From positions 1,800,501-1,864,500 of the forward strand of contig OY987268.1 in assembly GCA_963920665.1 (NCBI GenBank): a stretch of DNA of 64,000 nt. Reading direction: 5' to 3'. Every line of letters starts with the position of its first letter. Position 1 is the first letter of the stretch. Shown here one piece after another: positions 10,105 to 23,068 of the stretch. The DNA is from Straminergon stramineum (taxonomy: Eukaryota > Streptophyta > Bryopsida > Hypnales > Calliergonaceae). The notes under the pieces were generated by a model. It saw nothing but the letters and a program-made list of their open reading frames with translations, did not search any database and was not told the DNA's origin. Position numbers and translations under genes: made by a program.

Positions 10105-13100
10105 TCATGTATTGATGACAGTGGACTTCAGAGAGAGCTGGCTCAGTTGTGAAGGATCGACAGGTGCTGGGGCATTTGTTAGCAAACACCGAGCTGTGGT
10201 AGACTTTGGAAATGCAATAACATCTCGGATTGAGGTCTCACCAGCCAGCAACATGACCAACCGGTCCAATCCATATGCTATGCCTCCTGCGAATCAGTAT
10301 TGCAAGTCAAAATGAGTTGTGTTTCTGTCAAGGAATGACCATGAAAAATAGCAAGCTGAAAGATCATTTTTTCACAATAAGGGCCGCGCACTCAACAAAG
10401 TATTAAAAAACTTGGGGGTCAAACATTATCCAAAAGGCTGGTGGGAGGAAAATGCAATACCATGTGGTGGAGCACCAAGATCTAGTGCTTCTAGAAGAAA
10501 CCCGAACTTCTCTTCTGCCTGAAAAGCGCAAATACCACATCTGTATGTTAGATACGAAATCAATGGAGTAGCTAGGTACACTAATCTCTTTCCAATAATT
10601 AACACGATGAACTCTAGATGCCACACTGAAACCAGTTACATATTCACCTGCCCAGTAATTTTCACACAAAGAGCTCCAGTTAGAGAGATAGGGAAAGAAA
10701 ATTCAGTTACGAACTTCTTCAGGAGTCAAGCCGATGGCACTCAGCACCTTTTCTTGAACAGCTCTCTTGTATATTCTCAAACTTCCACCTCCAACCTACA
10801 TACAAGAGCACCGACCAGGAAAATATGAGAACCAGCCAGTTACGATGATAACAAAAAGTATGCAATTCATGCGCAGGTCTAAGAGTGTCACATCTAAGTT
10901 CTCTCGCACCACAAGCACATTTTCTGATGTGTCAACTGGCAAGGAAAGTAAAACAAACCTCAACACCGTTGTAAACTAGGTCATAAGCCAATGCTCGAGC
11001 AGTCCTAAGGTCTCCTATGTCATCTGGATGAGGAGCTGTAAAGGGATGGTGGAGTGCCTGCCTCCCAATAATCAACATAGCCATTAGACTTGAAAACAGA
11101 GCTGAATTCAGATACTGGGAGTAACCCGAAACTTAAATCGTGCCGGCAAAGCTTCAAAATATGTTACTCCCAGAGAGCTTAAAAGGTGCTCCGTTACGGT
11201 TCTTCATCCCATAGCAGAGACATTAAATAGAGAAACTTTCCAAATATCTGTAGAGTATAGTAGTGCATGACTCACCTCCAGTCTTTGTTCTCCTTCATTC
11301 CATTCGAACATGGGAAAATCCGTGACCCAGAGCATCGCATGCCCAGTCTGATACACCCGCCACCAATTGCGCAAAGTGAGTGGTATATGCATTCACAAGT
11401 ATGATACTATCTTACAGTTATCCAAAACAAAAAGAAGTCGATTTCAAGTACATGAACTAATGTCCCAAACATGTAGGTTCTAAGAGATGATTCCAACTGG
11501 TGTGAAAAGGAAAAACACCTTGTCAATGAGATTTAAACTTTCAGCAAGATAAGTCCGAAGAGCATCCAGAGTTCTATGCACAGAAGGAGCTGGACCAGCT
11601 GCAAATAAGATGAGATCCCCTCCGTTGGAATCACAACGTGCTACAAGCTCTTGCTTTTTCTCCGCGCTTAAACTTCCAACAATAGCAGGAGGCCCCTCGA
11701 GCTCGCCTGCATGACAACCTTCTTGTCAGTAAGAATAGTTTCTGTATTCGTCTTGAAATTTAGAGGCCAAAGTATTTCTGAAATAAATAAATAAATATTT
11801 TTATTTATTATTTATTATTTATTTTTTATTATTTTTTGATAAAAAAAATCAGGAATTTATTTATTTATCATCGCTCTCAAACATCATGAGAAATAGATGT
11901 GAAACATACAATGACCGGAAACCGATATTTGATGTGCAATAATTGGATCGTAATCAACCTAATAAAAGAAATGGTACACTTGCACTGTAGTTCAAATGAT
12001 CCACAAGCAAGACTTAGTTGACGATCCAACTGCAGGTGTTATACAAGCACATCAAAAATAAGAGCTCAGATAAAAACCCATACCTCCAGTCAACACTTTC
12101 AAGTAAGGTAAGCCTTTAGACCCCGATTTGATAGCCTGCTGATATACATCTCCTTTTTTTATCCTCGTAGCTGATATTTTTGAAGCACCCCCAGGAATAT
12201 TGATTGCTTTAACTAAGCCCCCTTCTTCTACTGCGGTTGAGAATGGTGCAAAACTTGATCCTGAAAAAAGCTCTGAAACCTTCAAAACAGAAAAATGAGA
12301 AAAATATTTAGAGGTGACAAATGAAATCTCTAAATAATCTGGAAGCGAAATGAAACGGAATTTATGGCGACGAGATTAAAAACTCTAATTATAAGAAGAA
12401 GACATGATCCAATGCTAGAACTGCACCTCAACAAGCTCCAGTCCATAGCGAAGATCGGGCTTGTCACTGCCAAAACGTGACATTGCCTCAGCGTAAGTGA
12501 GCCTTGGGAAAGGGTTAGGGAGGTCAACACCTATTATTTCCTTGAATACCTGCAATTTACGAAGAGAAGCAACAATTTCGATCAATGCGTGTGAAACTCA
12601 GAAAAGAAAGGCGAAGCTAGCTAAAGGAATAGACTTAAGAGCGCCAGGACCCTCTTGCACACTTCAGAAAGAAAGTGGGGCAGATCAATAAAGTCAACAG
12701 TGTATCAAGGTGCAGCAAAGATGAGTTAGCAAGCACACATGTCTCATGAGCCCCTCATTGAGCTCCAGCATATCCTCGAGAGGTGTGAAAGAAAGCTCCA
12801 TATCCAATTGTGTAAACTCTGGCTGTCTATCGGCCCTCAAGTCCTCGTCTCGAAAACACCTGAAGAATTAAGAAACAACTTATGATGATTTTCTCACAGC
12901 CTCACCTGATCAATAGGCTACGCATTGGGCGAAGAAGGTGCTAAGTGTTCTGAATCAAAATTAAAAGAACATTATGTAAAAAACAGCTCCAGTTTTGGAA
13001 GATGGCGATAAAAATGTGCTTTCATATACAAAGACCATACTAACCCAGAATGTGTAATATCAGCAGGTACATTACCTAGCCAATTGATAATATCTGTTAA

Positions 13101-15366
13101 ATCCTGAAACCATGAGCATCTGCTTGAAGAGCTGTGGACTCTGTGGCAGCGCATAGAAATCTCCTGGCTGCCATTACAGCACCAACGCTCAACATTCTTC
13201 AGAAAAACGACATGATTCAAATATATGTCCACATGGGCACCTGAAAAACAAGAACACTAACAGACCAGATCCAATATCGTTCGGAGGGAAAGAGAAACCT
13301 AAAATTTTATTTTGACAATAAAAAATTAATTCAATTAAAAAGGGGAAAGTGAAATGGCTAATTACCTGCACACGAGATGGAACAAGATAGTCACGTGCAC
13401 CTTCTGGGGTTGACCTTGTAAGTATTGGGGTCTCTATCTGAAGACACACCAGACAAAATGAGAATCTAGTTACTTGCAAGAAGATTTGTGCTCCAGTACT
13501 TTAACTACACGATACCATCATATGCTGGCACCACATATCATTAATCTTTCATTTTGGAGCGAGAGAGTAACCTCAATAAAATCATGGACATCCTCCAAGT
13601 GTCTTCGCATGAGCTTGATGATGTTGTGACGCATTCGCAAATTCGTGTTCATTTGTGCCCTCCTCAGGTCCAGGTGCCGATACCTGGAATTTGACCAGCC
13701 ATCTAACCCCCATTCATGTGTCTCCATCTTTCAAGCAAGCTAGTATACAAAGAGTCTAATGTCGCTCAAATCAATCAACCCAAAATTTCACGAGATCAAA
13801 GCCAGACCCGGAGCTCCCATTCCAACGACATAAACCCTCCATAACTAGCTGCAAACAACCGGCGGTACAAAGGAAGCCGCAAACCTGAGACGAACTTCTT
13901 CAGAAGGCATTTCTTTGTTGTCATCAGCAAGTGTCACCAAGAATGGCAACGCCAATCCCACCTTGTTCAGGACCTGAAGCCTCTCTGCAACAATCTAATT
14001 TCATGCCACACAACAATAGTGTGTCAGCTACGAAGTTTGGTCACTAGTAGGGTTTGAACGACACACACCCCAGACTGCAGGTAACTAACTCGAATTAACT
14101 CATTCTAGACTATCTCATCGAATCTAGACTACTTCGTTACATCCAGAACATCGACGGATCGTCGATCTTTGCTCAAGATTCTATTTTTATTTTTGGTCAA
14201 AAACCACTTCAATGGTAATTAATTACAAGAGGCAACCTTGTTCTTTCTGCTCTGTTATGGACCTTTTCAAGAGGATTTCAGGGAATTTTTCGTCTTTGCC
14301 TCCAAACATTTTCCTACAATAATTTAGCATATGACCTAAGCTATATCATTTTTACACAATGGTTTGGCATTTTCAATTAAAAGCACCACAAACTAGTCCC
14401 CATGAGGATTGCATCACCTCAACCGAGCCAGTCGCCATGCGAGCATTCGCAACTTCCTTCGGTCGGAGACGAACAGTGCCTTCGACTGCCACCACGTACT
14501 CGATTCGCACATGCTGCGCGCCGTCATGACCCTCAGGAAAGTTGTCAGGGTCGGAAGTGATCTGCCCAGTATCGTAAGAGAATTGTGAGTGTTAGAGAAG
14601 AAGATTGAAAGATGATCAGGAATCTATTGTGATTGAGGAAGTGGCTGGATTGGATTCATTAAAAGAGAGTTGTAAGAGTGTGAGAAGTGACAAAAATCGG
14701 GTCCTTCTAGGAGTCAAATGGTCAGAGAATTGTGAGTGTAAGAGAAGTAATTTGCAAAATGATCAGGAACCCAACGTGATTCAGGAAGTGGTTGGATTGG
14801 ATCCATGAAAAGAGAAGTCATTGTGAGAAAATTGTAAGAGTTTGAGAGAAGTGACTGAATTAGGTCATTTGGGGAGTCAAACTGTAAGAGAATGGGATCA
14901 TTCCAATGATCATCATGAATGTCGAAATCCCCTTCAACCACGTCCTGTAGAAATTCCTACACGCAGGCTATACCTGCACAATTCCGGTGTGGTCTCGCAA
15001 ATTCACGAACGCAATAGCCCCGTGGCTCCGCTGCGATGCAACCCAACCGCAGACGCGCACCCTCGTGCCCACGTCCTTCTCCGTCAGCTTCCCGCACTCG
15101 TGAGAGCGCTTCGTAAAATCCAAGGCAAGATCCAACTTCGTCGCGGGCATCGTCACCGTTGCATCTTGCACGGCACTCACCACGGGCAACGGTTTGGAAT
15201 GTCGAGTAGGAGTGGAATGCAGTGTTCTTTGCCATCTTGGTCTCGGAGAAGAGCAGGGCGGTTGCTTGCGGAAGGGAATGCTAGAGCGGAGGAGAGTGAA
15301 GGCGTGAGAACGCGGCGCGCCTAAACGCACAGCCATGGCCATGGCCGTGCGCAAGCTCTCGGCCAT
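10105..15366 (-). CDS. aspS: Aspartyl-tRNA synthetase, bacterial type, organellar (15 exons)
   Basis: It charges tRNA-Asp in plastids and/or mitochondria (class II synthetase). Exons, 5' to 3': 15366-14974, 14561-14418, 13994-13885, 13683-13572, 13437-13366, 13167-13076, 12859-12739, 12549-12427, 12279-12084, 11706-11519, 11347-11276, 11057-10959, 10795-10715, 10518-10461, 10286-10105. All join in phase to 680 residues, close to the Arabidopsis organellar enzyme. The first 70 or so residues are rich in R, S and T like a transit peptide. Then come the anticodon-binding OB fold ([20 protein letters not shown]), motif 1 ([20 protein letters not shown]), motif 2 ([19 protein letters not shown], about 308-326), the bacterial GAD insertion (about 389-516) and motif 3 ([13 protein letters not shown], about 622-634). 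Exon 3 uses the TTAG acceptor that keeps phase. Some donors (GTTTGT, GTTCGT) are weak but sit where similarity demands. Confidence 0.95.
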
Positions 15367-15379
15367 GGAATTCGCAAGG

Positions 15380-15393
15380 TTTAGGGTTTAGGG
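15380..15393. promoter_or_regulatory. Telo-box in the AspRS leader
   Basis: TTTAGGGTTTAGGG lies 14 bp upstream of the AspRS start codon, read on the strand opposite the gene. In plants such boxes are enriched near the starts of translation-machinery genes and are bound by telomere-repeat-binding factors. A similar box precedes bL20m in this window. Confidence 0.6.
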
Positions 15394-15396
15394 TTA

Positions 15397-16731
15397 TCCA
15401 ATCAACTCGGATGGCTGCAAAATACCTTCGCCTCGCATCAAAAACCTCGGTGACACGCAACTAAAATCAAAACCCTTTGCTCTTCAGTCTCTTACACTCA
15501 CACAAGCCTCGCATTGCAAACTTCCGCTCTTCATTCCCTCTGGACTTCAAAGCTCTTCTCACAAATGGCAACTGACACTCCAAAATTCAACAACGCAATA
15601 TTGAGAAACAACTTGCTTCATTGAACCGAAAATAAACTTCCTGTCCAAATTACGAGTTACTCGATGCCAATCCCAAATTTCAATTCCCAACAGACAGATT
15701 GCAATTCACGCTGATAGAGATTACCCTACACGAGGTGGGCAATCTAGCTACCTCCACTGGTGCCAAATTATCTACAGCTCCAGGTCCTTGACATTGCGAA
15801 CGATTTCTGTTTAGAAAAACACAGGCAAAATTTAAGTTGGCAATGTTGATGGCGCAACCACTCTAGCATTTCCGTGATACCCTTTTTTTCCAGTCGACAA
15901 CGGATTGGATTGTTCTGCAGAGACAAGGAATTGAAAGGTCAGTGGAGGATTATGAATGGGAAGGAACGACGATTCCGAGTGGATTTGGTTGCCTCATTGG
16001 GGAGTCGTCACGACAGTTCTGATGTGGAGAAGGGGCTGGATATTGACCCCCTTATTGCTCCATCCAAGGGTAGATGTAAAAAGTTCCCCCTATTTTGTGC
16101 CGCGTAAATTTTGGACTTCTTCATCTCTCTAAGAGAATATGGGGCCTTCAATTGCAAATATAAATTCAGAATTTGCAAATTTTATCAAGGGTGGCAAATA
16201 AAAACTTTCAATGTTTTCTGTATGTCAAGGGTAAACATGGGGTAGTAAGGGGGTCTATCCTCCTTGGCTTTTTTTTTGGTGGTGATATATTACTAACTCT
16301 ATGAAAAATTTCCTATGAAGGCACCCTCCAAATACTCCTTTATTGTTAGTTGACAAAAAAAGGCCATATTCCTCCTACAAAAAAATGTTGCTCCCTTCCA
16401 AAATCTAACTCTAATGTTCCCTATAAAATGACTAAGGATAGACTTTCATAAAATCAAACCTTGCATAAAAATAAAAAAATTTGAATTTTATATGAAAGTG
16501 TACAATAGTTTAAGAAGAGAATCGGGATTGGTGGCCAACAAAGTGTTAGAGGGAGGCTCATGAAAAGAAAAAGCTATATTTATTACTTCTAGAAAATTAA
16601 TTTTAACATTGTACATGAACTTTCTCGTTGCTTTCAATTTGACAACAAAGCAAGGCTATTCCTAAAATATAGTCCATCCTATTCACATATAAGTGAAAGC
16701 ATAATGAAACTCAACAAAGGGAATTTCAACT
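15397..16731. other. AspRS promoter side and intergenic DNA
   Basis: The first 500 bp should contain the AspRS promoter. Further right the DNA is AT-rich. The open frame at 15874-16107 shows no family signature and is not called. Confidence 0.4.
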
Positions 16732-17537
16732 TTAACCCCTAACTGCCCACTCGACCATATATGGTCGATCTGAAATTTCAGGCCCATTTCTGCTTGGGTA
16801 GTTAAATTCCTGTGACTGGTCTAGAATTTTTTTCAGGTAGTTTTGAGGGTTAACTATGAAAAAATTTCATTTTTCATTGACAAAAGTACATATTCAATTA
16901 TTGAGAGGTCTTCAAAGGCATATGTGTACTAAAAGTGTAGTGTACAGCTTGCTAATTTAACTTCATTTTCCAGCTTTATACAAAGCTTGGCAATTTCATT
17001 TGATTTGAAATCTAAGAAATTGTACTTATCCATTTGCTTTGAGAATGGTCCCAATGAAAAGTTTAAAGTCATTTTATGATTTTCACCATGCAAGTGTTTA
17101 TTTGAAGTTATTTGCAATTTCTACTTATAAACAAAAATTACATCTCAACAATTGCAAGGTGGATTGTGTAATGAGTTTGATGTCTTTTCATGTGAAATGA
17201 AGTTTTTTGGAAGTGTATTTTAGTGTGCTAACACTCTTTGAAGTTGGTCATGTTACCTCCAATTCCAAAAAACATATATATGCAAATTTTTGAAACATTG
17301 TGGACAAAGACAACATACTAAAAATAGAAAATGTATATTTTCCTTGGTATAATCTCACAACTCCTAGGAAATTTCGCATTCAAAATTGGTGTGCATACTA
17401 ATAAACAAGCTCTATTAACATCTATACGGTTAGATTTGGAAAAAAACACAATTTGCTTCATTGAGGATAACTACAAGCCAATGCTCTTTTTTCATAGTGA
17501 AAACACACTTGAAAAGGCTTGGGCACTTAGGGGTTAA
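16732..17537. repeat. TTAA-bounded element, family 4
   Basis: 806 bp from TTAACCCCTAACTGCCCA to TTGGGCACTTAGGGGTTAA; the ends are imperfect inverted repeats of about 16 bp. A perfect 18-bp palindrome, TCGACCATATATGGTCGA (16751-16768), lies 15 bp inside the left end and has no partner at the right end. The interior is AT-rich and non-coding. Confidence 0.75.
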
Positions 17538-18067
17538 ATAATTCAAAATGTCTTGTTGAGTTTCGATGCAATTTGGGAGTTCAATCATTGGGAAAACTAA
17601 CAGTTATGGTGGATTATCCCATTATGAGGAGAATGGTTGCTTTGCGCATATGGGATTGTTGGAAAGTATTACCCCCCCCCCTCCCTATAATTAAACAAGT
17701 GTAAGAGAAACCAATAGCAATTGAAATTATGATTTTTTTTGACAAAGTATGAGTTTTTAATGAATTTTTGAAGCATGTAATTCAAAATAATAGTGGAAAG
17801 TAGTCACTACATCACCACCTCAAAAAAAATTCATCCATAGTAGTCATGTTACTCACTTAAATTTGTTGCAATCACTAGAAGAAACCCATTTATTTCTTTG
17901 TGTTAGCCTTAGACATGCATGTTTTACAAAACATCAAGATGTCAACAAAAAAATTTCCCAAGAAGGCATATTTCTAGAAAATTTGTGGAAGACATGGGCA
18001 AAATATTGTAAAAACAAGTTCATGCCATCATTGATGTATACGTTTTTTTGACATGAATACAAATATA
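17538..18067. other. Intergenic AT-rich DNA
   Basis: A C-rich run sits near 17670. A CACTAGAAGAAACCC sequence at about 17873 resembles the terminus of the CACTA-type MITE at 31487, but no opposite end was found. Confidence 0.35.
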
Positions 18068-19070
18068 AGGTGGAAGCACCTATAACTGTTTATATAAGCA
18101 ATTCAACATAGTTGGAGGCACCTTTTGCTAGAAAAAATATTTTTGTAGTATTAGCTATTGAAAATCGTGAAAAAATAAATTATAATTTTTTTATATGGCA
18201 TGTATTTTCTATAAATTTTCAAAGTTGGACCCCCCTAGACCACTGAAAGTATCACATAGGTGGACTTGAAATTGAAACTTGACAATTTCAACAGTCAACC
18301 AATCAATAGTTTGTAAGGGGATGATTTAATGAAGCTGTCTTTTGAGTGCATAGTCACTCACAATTTTTAGATTAATTAATTTTTTCATGTCATCCTTACC
18401 CTCACCCACTTACCTTTTTGACTTCTTTTCCTACACAAACAAAATGCATCATTATTATACCATTGAGTTATCACAACACACGCAAAAGTTGTTAAGAGTG
18501 CACTTGTCTTCTAAATGCTCAGTTTTAACCCCACCCACTTACTTGTATTTTTTCCACATAGTCCCTCTTACAAACGATATGGGATTATGTGATTTCTGTA
18601 TGTTTATCATGTATCTATGTCCATATGTCCGCATGCTCATATCTTGTATTGTATAAGCATACCCTGTATTTTGTGCCGTATCCATATTTTAGTGTCCACA
18701 CTCTATATATTGTATCTAGATTCCAAAGGGGGGCCTATTTTTTTAATAAACTCATCGACGGTAGGGGATTTTTTGAATCAAGGCGGAGGGGGATGTGTGC
18801 CAAGGCATGACTATTGCTATTCCTCCCTATAAAAATAGATAATCAATGATAGGGGCGGGGATTTGATCTCTAAATCAATGGTTCCCAATTTTCCTTGAAG
18901 GGCAAGGGGGAAGCAAACTACATGTTATGTAATCACAGGAGATAGTAAGGGGATGATTTAATGACATTTTATAGGGACACTTCAATGATAGCATAGGGAC
19001 ATTTCTAAATAACTTTACTATACATTAATGGGAACATGGATGCTTTGGGGTGTTTCTACCTTATTAATGT
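18068..19070. repeat. Dispersed repeat R1, copy 2, split by an insertion
   Basis: 18068-18332 and 18945-19070 together match the continuous copy at 2317-2705. The interruption at 18333-18944 is flanked by a perfect 20-bp direct repeat. Confidence 0.7.
18313..18964. mobile_element. 612-bp insertion with a 20-bp target duplication
   Basis: GTAAGGGGATGATTTAATGA occurs at 18313-18332 and identically at 18945-18964, bracketing 612 bp absent from repeat copy 1. The insert has no clear terminal inverted repeats, contains a TATA/TGTAT-rich tract and a G-rich tract, and resembles 20855-21375. A long duplication without inverted ends suggests target-primed (LINE/SINE-like) insertion, but no poly(A), A/B box or coding region was seen. 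Confidence 0.6.
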
Positions 19071-20652
19071 TTTTTCTAGACATTCAAAAAAACATAGTAT
19101 TGCCACATCAACTAGCCAATACATTTAGATTGTGGGTAAGTCATTGAAAGTTATTGTAGGTTACCATAAAACACTAACTAGATGTGAAAAACACAGGGGA
19201 AAGGCAACTACTTAGCATGTTTTGCAAAAATAAGGAAATGTGGCACTTGATGTGGCAGTGGGAAAATTGATGGGATCTAGCGAGGATGGCATGGCATGCC
19301 ACAACGGCACACTTTTACACTGTTTGAAAATTTTAATATTGTTTTTAGAGACGTCAATTGAGACATCAACTAAGACATCCAAATGTTTTCTAAGACATCA
19401 GTTGAGACAATGTTGTGTTCATCTTGATGCTCATGTCTCTGCATGTCACATTCTATCCAACTTCCATTTCATTACATTCAACAAACACTCTGATGTTGAC
19501 GCTCATTATGAGTTGCTACACACAATTTTGTCATAGTCTTATTAGTTCAATACAAACATAGGAATACAATTTGAAGTATTATATGACAAAATTTTCTAGT
19601 AGGAAGTTGGTAATTTACCTCCACTAGTGCCAAATCCTCTACAATTTTAGCTCCTATTCCTTCAGTTAACTAAAAACCCAAGAAAATTCTATTTTGACAA
19701 CATTGATCTTACATTCTTGCAAGTACTCTAGTAGTTTAGTAATTTATGGATTGCATTATTCTTATGATGGGGGATTGGAAGCTTTGTGGTGGATTGTTTC
19801 AGTGAGATGGGTGGTAGCATTCAAGGATTTTATTTTCAACTTTTCAAGCTAGAGTAACTTGGGATCTTGACTAGAGTGATGATATTCATAAATATGTACA
19901 TGTGGATGACAACCAATTGGTCATCCAAAGGTATGTAAGTCATCCTAATGTGGCAATGTCCCCTTGCTTGTGACTTTGGTGATTTCATCTATTCAAGAAT
20001 AGAGAATGTTTTGTAAAATGTTCCAATATGTATGTCTAGTAGGGCAACTCAACAAAAAATTGAAAACAAATCAAATCCATGATTTCATTAGAAGGCAAAG
20101 AAAGGAATTAAAGTAGTGTAAAAATGGACTCAACTACAAATACACTCAAACTTTCTAATGTCACAACCTCAAGGTATGTTTGCCTTTAGTGCTCTAAGCA
20201 ATGTTGGCAAAGTAAATCCAAACAAAATACGGAAGAATCCTCTAAGTCTTCTGCTAACACCAAGGTTGATCCTTCATGTCTGTTGCAACCATTGATTGCA
20301 ACCATTGAGTGGTCACTGCTTGTCTTCAAGCAGTACTTTTGAACAACAATGAAAAAGTGCTTTACAATGTTGAAGTATGAATATCCATTATGAACTAGGT
20401 AATGGCCAAGTTGTGAGCCAATCCGGTTTAAATTTGTTAAAAATTGGATTGGTTTACAACATGGTTCATCATTAGGCATTAGCCAAGATAAAAAATTGAG
20501 ACATACAACAATTGAAATTGTGCCTTTTTAGACAAGAAATTGCAATTACCAAATTTTCTTCAAGAATCCCACAAAGAACAATGATTATATTTTGTAATAT
20601 GGTTGCTTGGCACCAATCCAAGTAAGCCATATTTTTGAATTCTTGTTGTTGG
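19071..20652. other. Intergenic DNA
   Basis: No gene is supported. A short run of near-repeats (AGACATCAACTAAGACATC type) lies at about 19350-19410. Open frames at 19240-19536 and 20186-20479 lack domains and splice context. Confidence 0.35.
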
Positions 20653-20770
20653 CCATTATGACCCCTCTCCCATTTGCATCCTCTATCTTCATTTCTCTTA
20701 CATTTCAACCCTCAAATCTTAAACAATTATAGATGAAAAAAAATACAATTGGGAAGAAGGGCTATAATAG
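20653..20770. repeat. Small inverted-repeat element, copy 1
   Basis: About 118 bp. The left end CCATTATGACCCCTCTCCCA and the right end CAATTGGGAAGAAGGGCTAT are imperfect inverted repeats. A second copy lies at 25547-25660, beside the first CURT1 promoter. Confidence 0.55.
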
Positions 20771-20854
20771 GTATTAACACCTTGCCTACATGTATACAAA
20801 GCAATTCATCTAGAGTTCTTTTCTTGATTAGTGAGGCAGTTGGTCTATAGTTTG

Positions 20855-21375
20855 TCTTTTGAGTGGATAGTGAGGCAAAGGTATCTACCCAAAAGACAGT
20901 GGGATTGATATTCTATTTTATTAATCCACTTACCAACCTTTTTTTTATTAATGTCCACTCCCATGTATACTTGTATTTTTGATGAGTAGTTTATTTGGCA
21001 AATGATATGGGTTATATCAACATATTCAATACGTATTCAGTATTCAGTAATTAATATGTATACAATATACAATATATTCTATGTATTCAATATTCAATAT
21101 ATATTTTGTATTACATCAACAACATTAAAGGGGGGGGGGGCAATTTATTTTTTATTTTAAATCAACACCTAGGGAAAAAAAATGGGGGGAGGGTATGGTA
21201 GGGGTGGGGCCAGTCAAAAATCTTGAAATCCTGTAATTTCTTTTCCCCCCCAAAACTGGAATTAACGGCAGGGGTAGTGGCTTCATCCCTCGATTGACAA
21301 CCCTCATTTTTCCTTGAGGGGAGAAGGGAACTAGTTCTCTCTCTCTTGTAATCACAAGAGATAGTGAGTGGATAC
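20855..21375. repeat. Relative of the 18333-18944 insertion
   Basis: It shares GTCTTTTGAGTG at the left, a CACTTAC tract, ACGATATGGG/ATGATATGGG, a TA-rich microsatellite-like stretch (about 21015-21120), a G-run and TGTAATCACARGAGATAGT at the right, in the same order. No clear target duplication was found. Confidence 0.5.
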
Positions 21376-22215
21376 AATACTATTGTTGTTCTCCTTAAAC
21401 TAGTATAATTGTTGTTGCATATATCAAACCATTGTTTGTAAGAATTAAATTCAATAGCTATAATAAATTGTTATCATTGTTTGAATAAATATAGGTTGTA
21501 TCACATATCACTTTTGTTGCTACCTATAATGACATGGTCAATATTTAGTCTCTCTGATATTATCCTTGTGTTTGGATGCAACATGTAGATTGCACTGAGG
21601 AATATTAATAGTGTTGGCATTGTGGGAATTATTTTTGCTAGATAATTTGGTTGTAACTTGTTGAGTTTGAAATGGATTGACATATCCTAGAAAATCAATA
21701 TTGCCAACCAAATTAATTTTAGAAAATATTAAACATTCAAAATCATTTTTAAATGGTCTTCTTGTAGGTTTGCTACAATGAATCATCATTCCCCAAATTA
21801 TGCTTGAAAATACTCTAGCATGTCAATTATGTTGGAAACTATTACATGTCTTTCTTACAATTTTCCTACAAAGTATAGATAAATATATTATTTATATTAC
21901 AATTCAATTAAAGAAAAGTATACAAAAAGTGAAGGACATCTTGGACAAGTGCCAATATATGCAATAGCTTCTATAGACCAACATCAACATCCTCACATTT
22001 TGAATCTCAAAGATGCAAAACATAGTTTTTAATTTTGGTTAGTGATTTTTTTGACATGATTTTTACCTCCAAAGCAATGCAAGTGTAGTACATCAATGGT
22101 TAGAATGGCATGAATCATTACAATGGCTTATACATAGATCAAAATGCCAAATGAAGCACTATACCACGGTATGTTGTGATGATAAAGCTAGAATCAAGAT
22201 AATTCAAAACCTTTT
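21376..22215. other. Intergenic AT-rich DNA
   Basis: Nothing recognisable is present. Confidence 0.35.
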
Positions 22216-22858
22216 TTAACCCCTAAATGCCTAGATCCTTTTTTGAGCTCCTAGGAATTTGCTCTAAATTGAATAAGAAGCCAACATTTTGAAAAGCTTT
22301 ATAGAATTTTTTTGAAATGTAACTACACAAATTCAAACTAGATATGTTAGAGATCACTTAGGAAAAGATAGTACAACAATATCACTTATGAATTGAAAGA
22401 TTATAATGTTTGATTATGAGGGTGTTAAAACTACAAAAGTGAGTTGAAGTCTTTTGATCCTCTTTTCACATGTCAAATATATAAAGTTGGTCACCAAAAA
22501 AATATGAAATTAAAGGGCTTAACATGCATAACCCCAATCAATTTATGGTTTCTCAAAATCTACTCTACAATTGTTTTTAAAGAATTTTTAATGCGCTTTT
22601 TCCTCCAAGATCTAGTGTATTTGAGGCTCATATCCAAGAATGAAAAGTCAAGATTACAATGAGCACCATTGCACAAAATCTTGAATAGAAAAATCATAAT
22701 CAATCATTTTCAAGATCAGGTTTTCGATGCTTAAATTAGACTTCAAAAAGAAGTTTTCGAAAATACAAACAACTAAGAATAGCAACTTGGTTAGGTTTTA
22801 TTTAACTTCAAAGTTTTGCAAACACTAGGTTTTGGTGCCTTTGGCATTTAGGGGTTAA
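22216..22858. repeat. TTAA-bounded element, family 5, copy 1
   Basis: 643 bp from TTAACCCCTAAATGCC to GGCATTTAGGGGTTAA: perfect 16-bp inverted ends including the TTAA. It is the same family, inverted, as the element in the DGD1 intron at 35454-36099; they share CAATCAATTTATGG, TTGGTGATC-like and CTTGAATAGAAAAATCATAATCA-type blocks. The dyad next to the right end (GGTTTTGGTGCC) is decayed. Confidence 0.8.
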
Positions 22859-22860
22859 GA

Positions 22861-23068
22861 ACCTTTGAATGTGAACTTTGAGTTCAGAAAATGTCCAACT
22901 TTGAGATTGCTTATCTCCTAACCACAACTGCAATTTTGCTTTGATCTCCTCCAACTGAGAGGGAAGGACCACTGCGGATTCTAACAAAGTACACTCGTAT
23001 TTTCTTAAGACAAACAGACCTAAAGCCTTCTGAATAAGCATATGATCATGATTCCAATAATCAAACAA
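22861..23068 (-). pseudogene. Possible captured exon or gene fragment
   Basis: An open minus-strand tract reads like protein (YWNHDHMLIQKALGLFVLRK, then LEEIKAKLQLWLGDKQSQSW). It lacks an ATG and starts after a possible TTTCAAG acceptor. It ends in the boundary of the TTAA element at 22858. I do not recognise a family. It may be a gene remnant truncated by the element, or chance. Confidence 0.25.

Noticed and set aside
18387..18832. Overlapping small frames with tyrosine-rich translations
   Set aside because: They come from TA/TGTAT-rich repeat DNA within the 612-bp insertion and show no domain.
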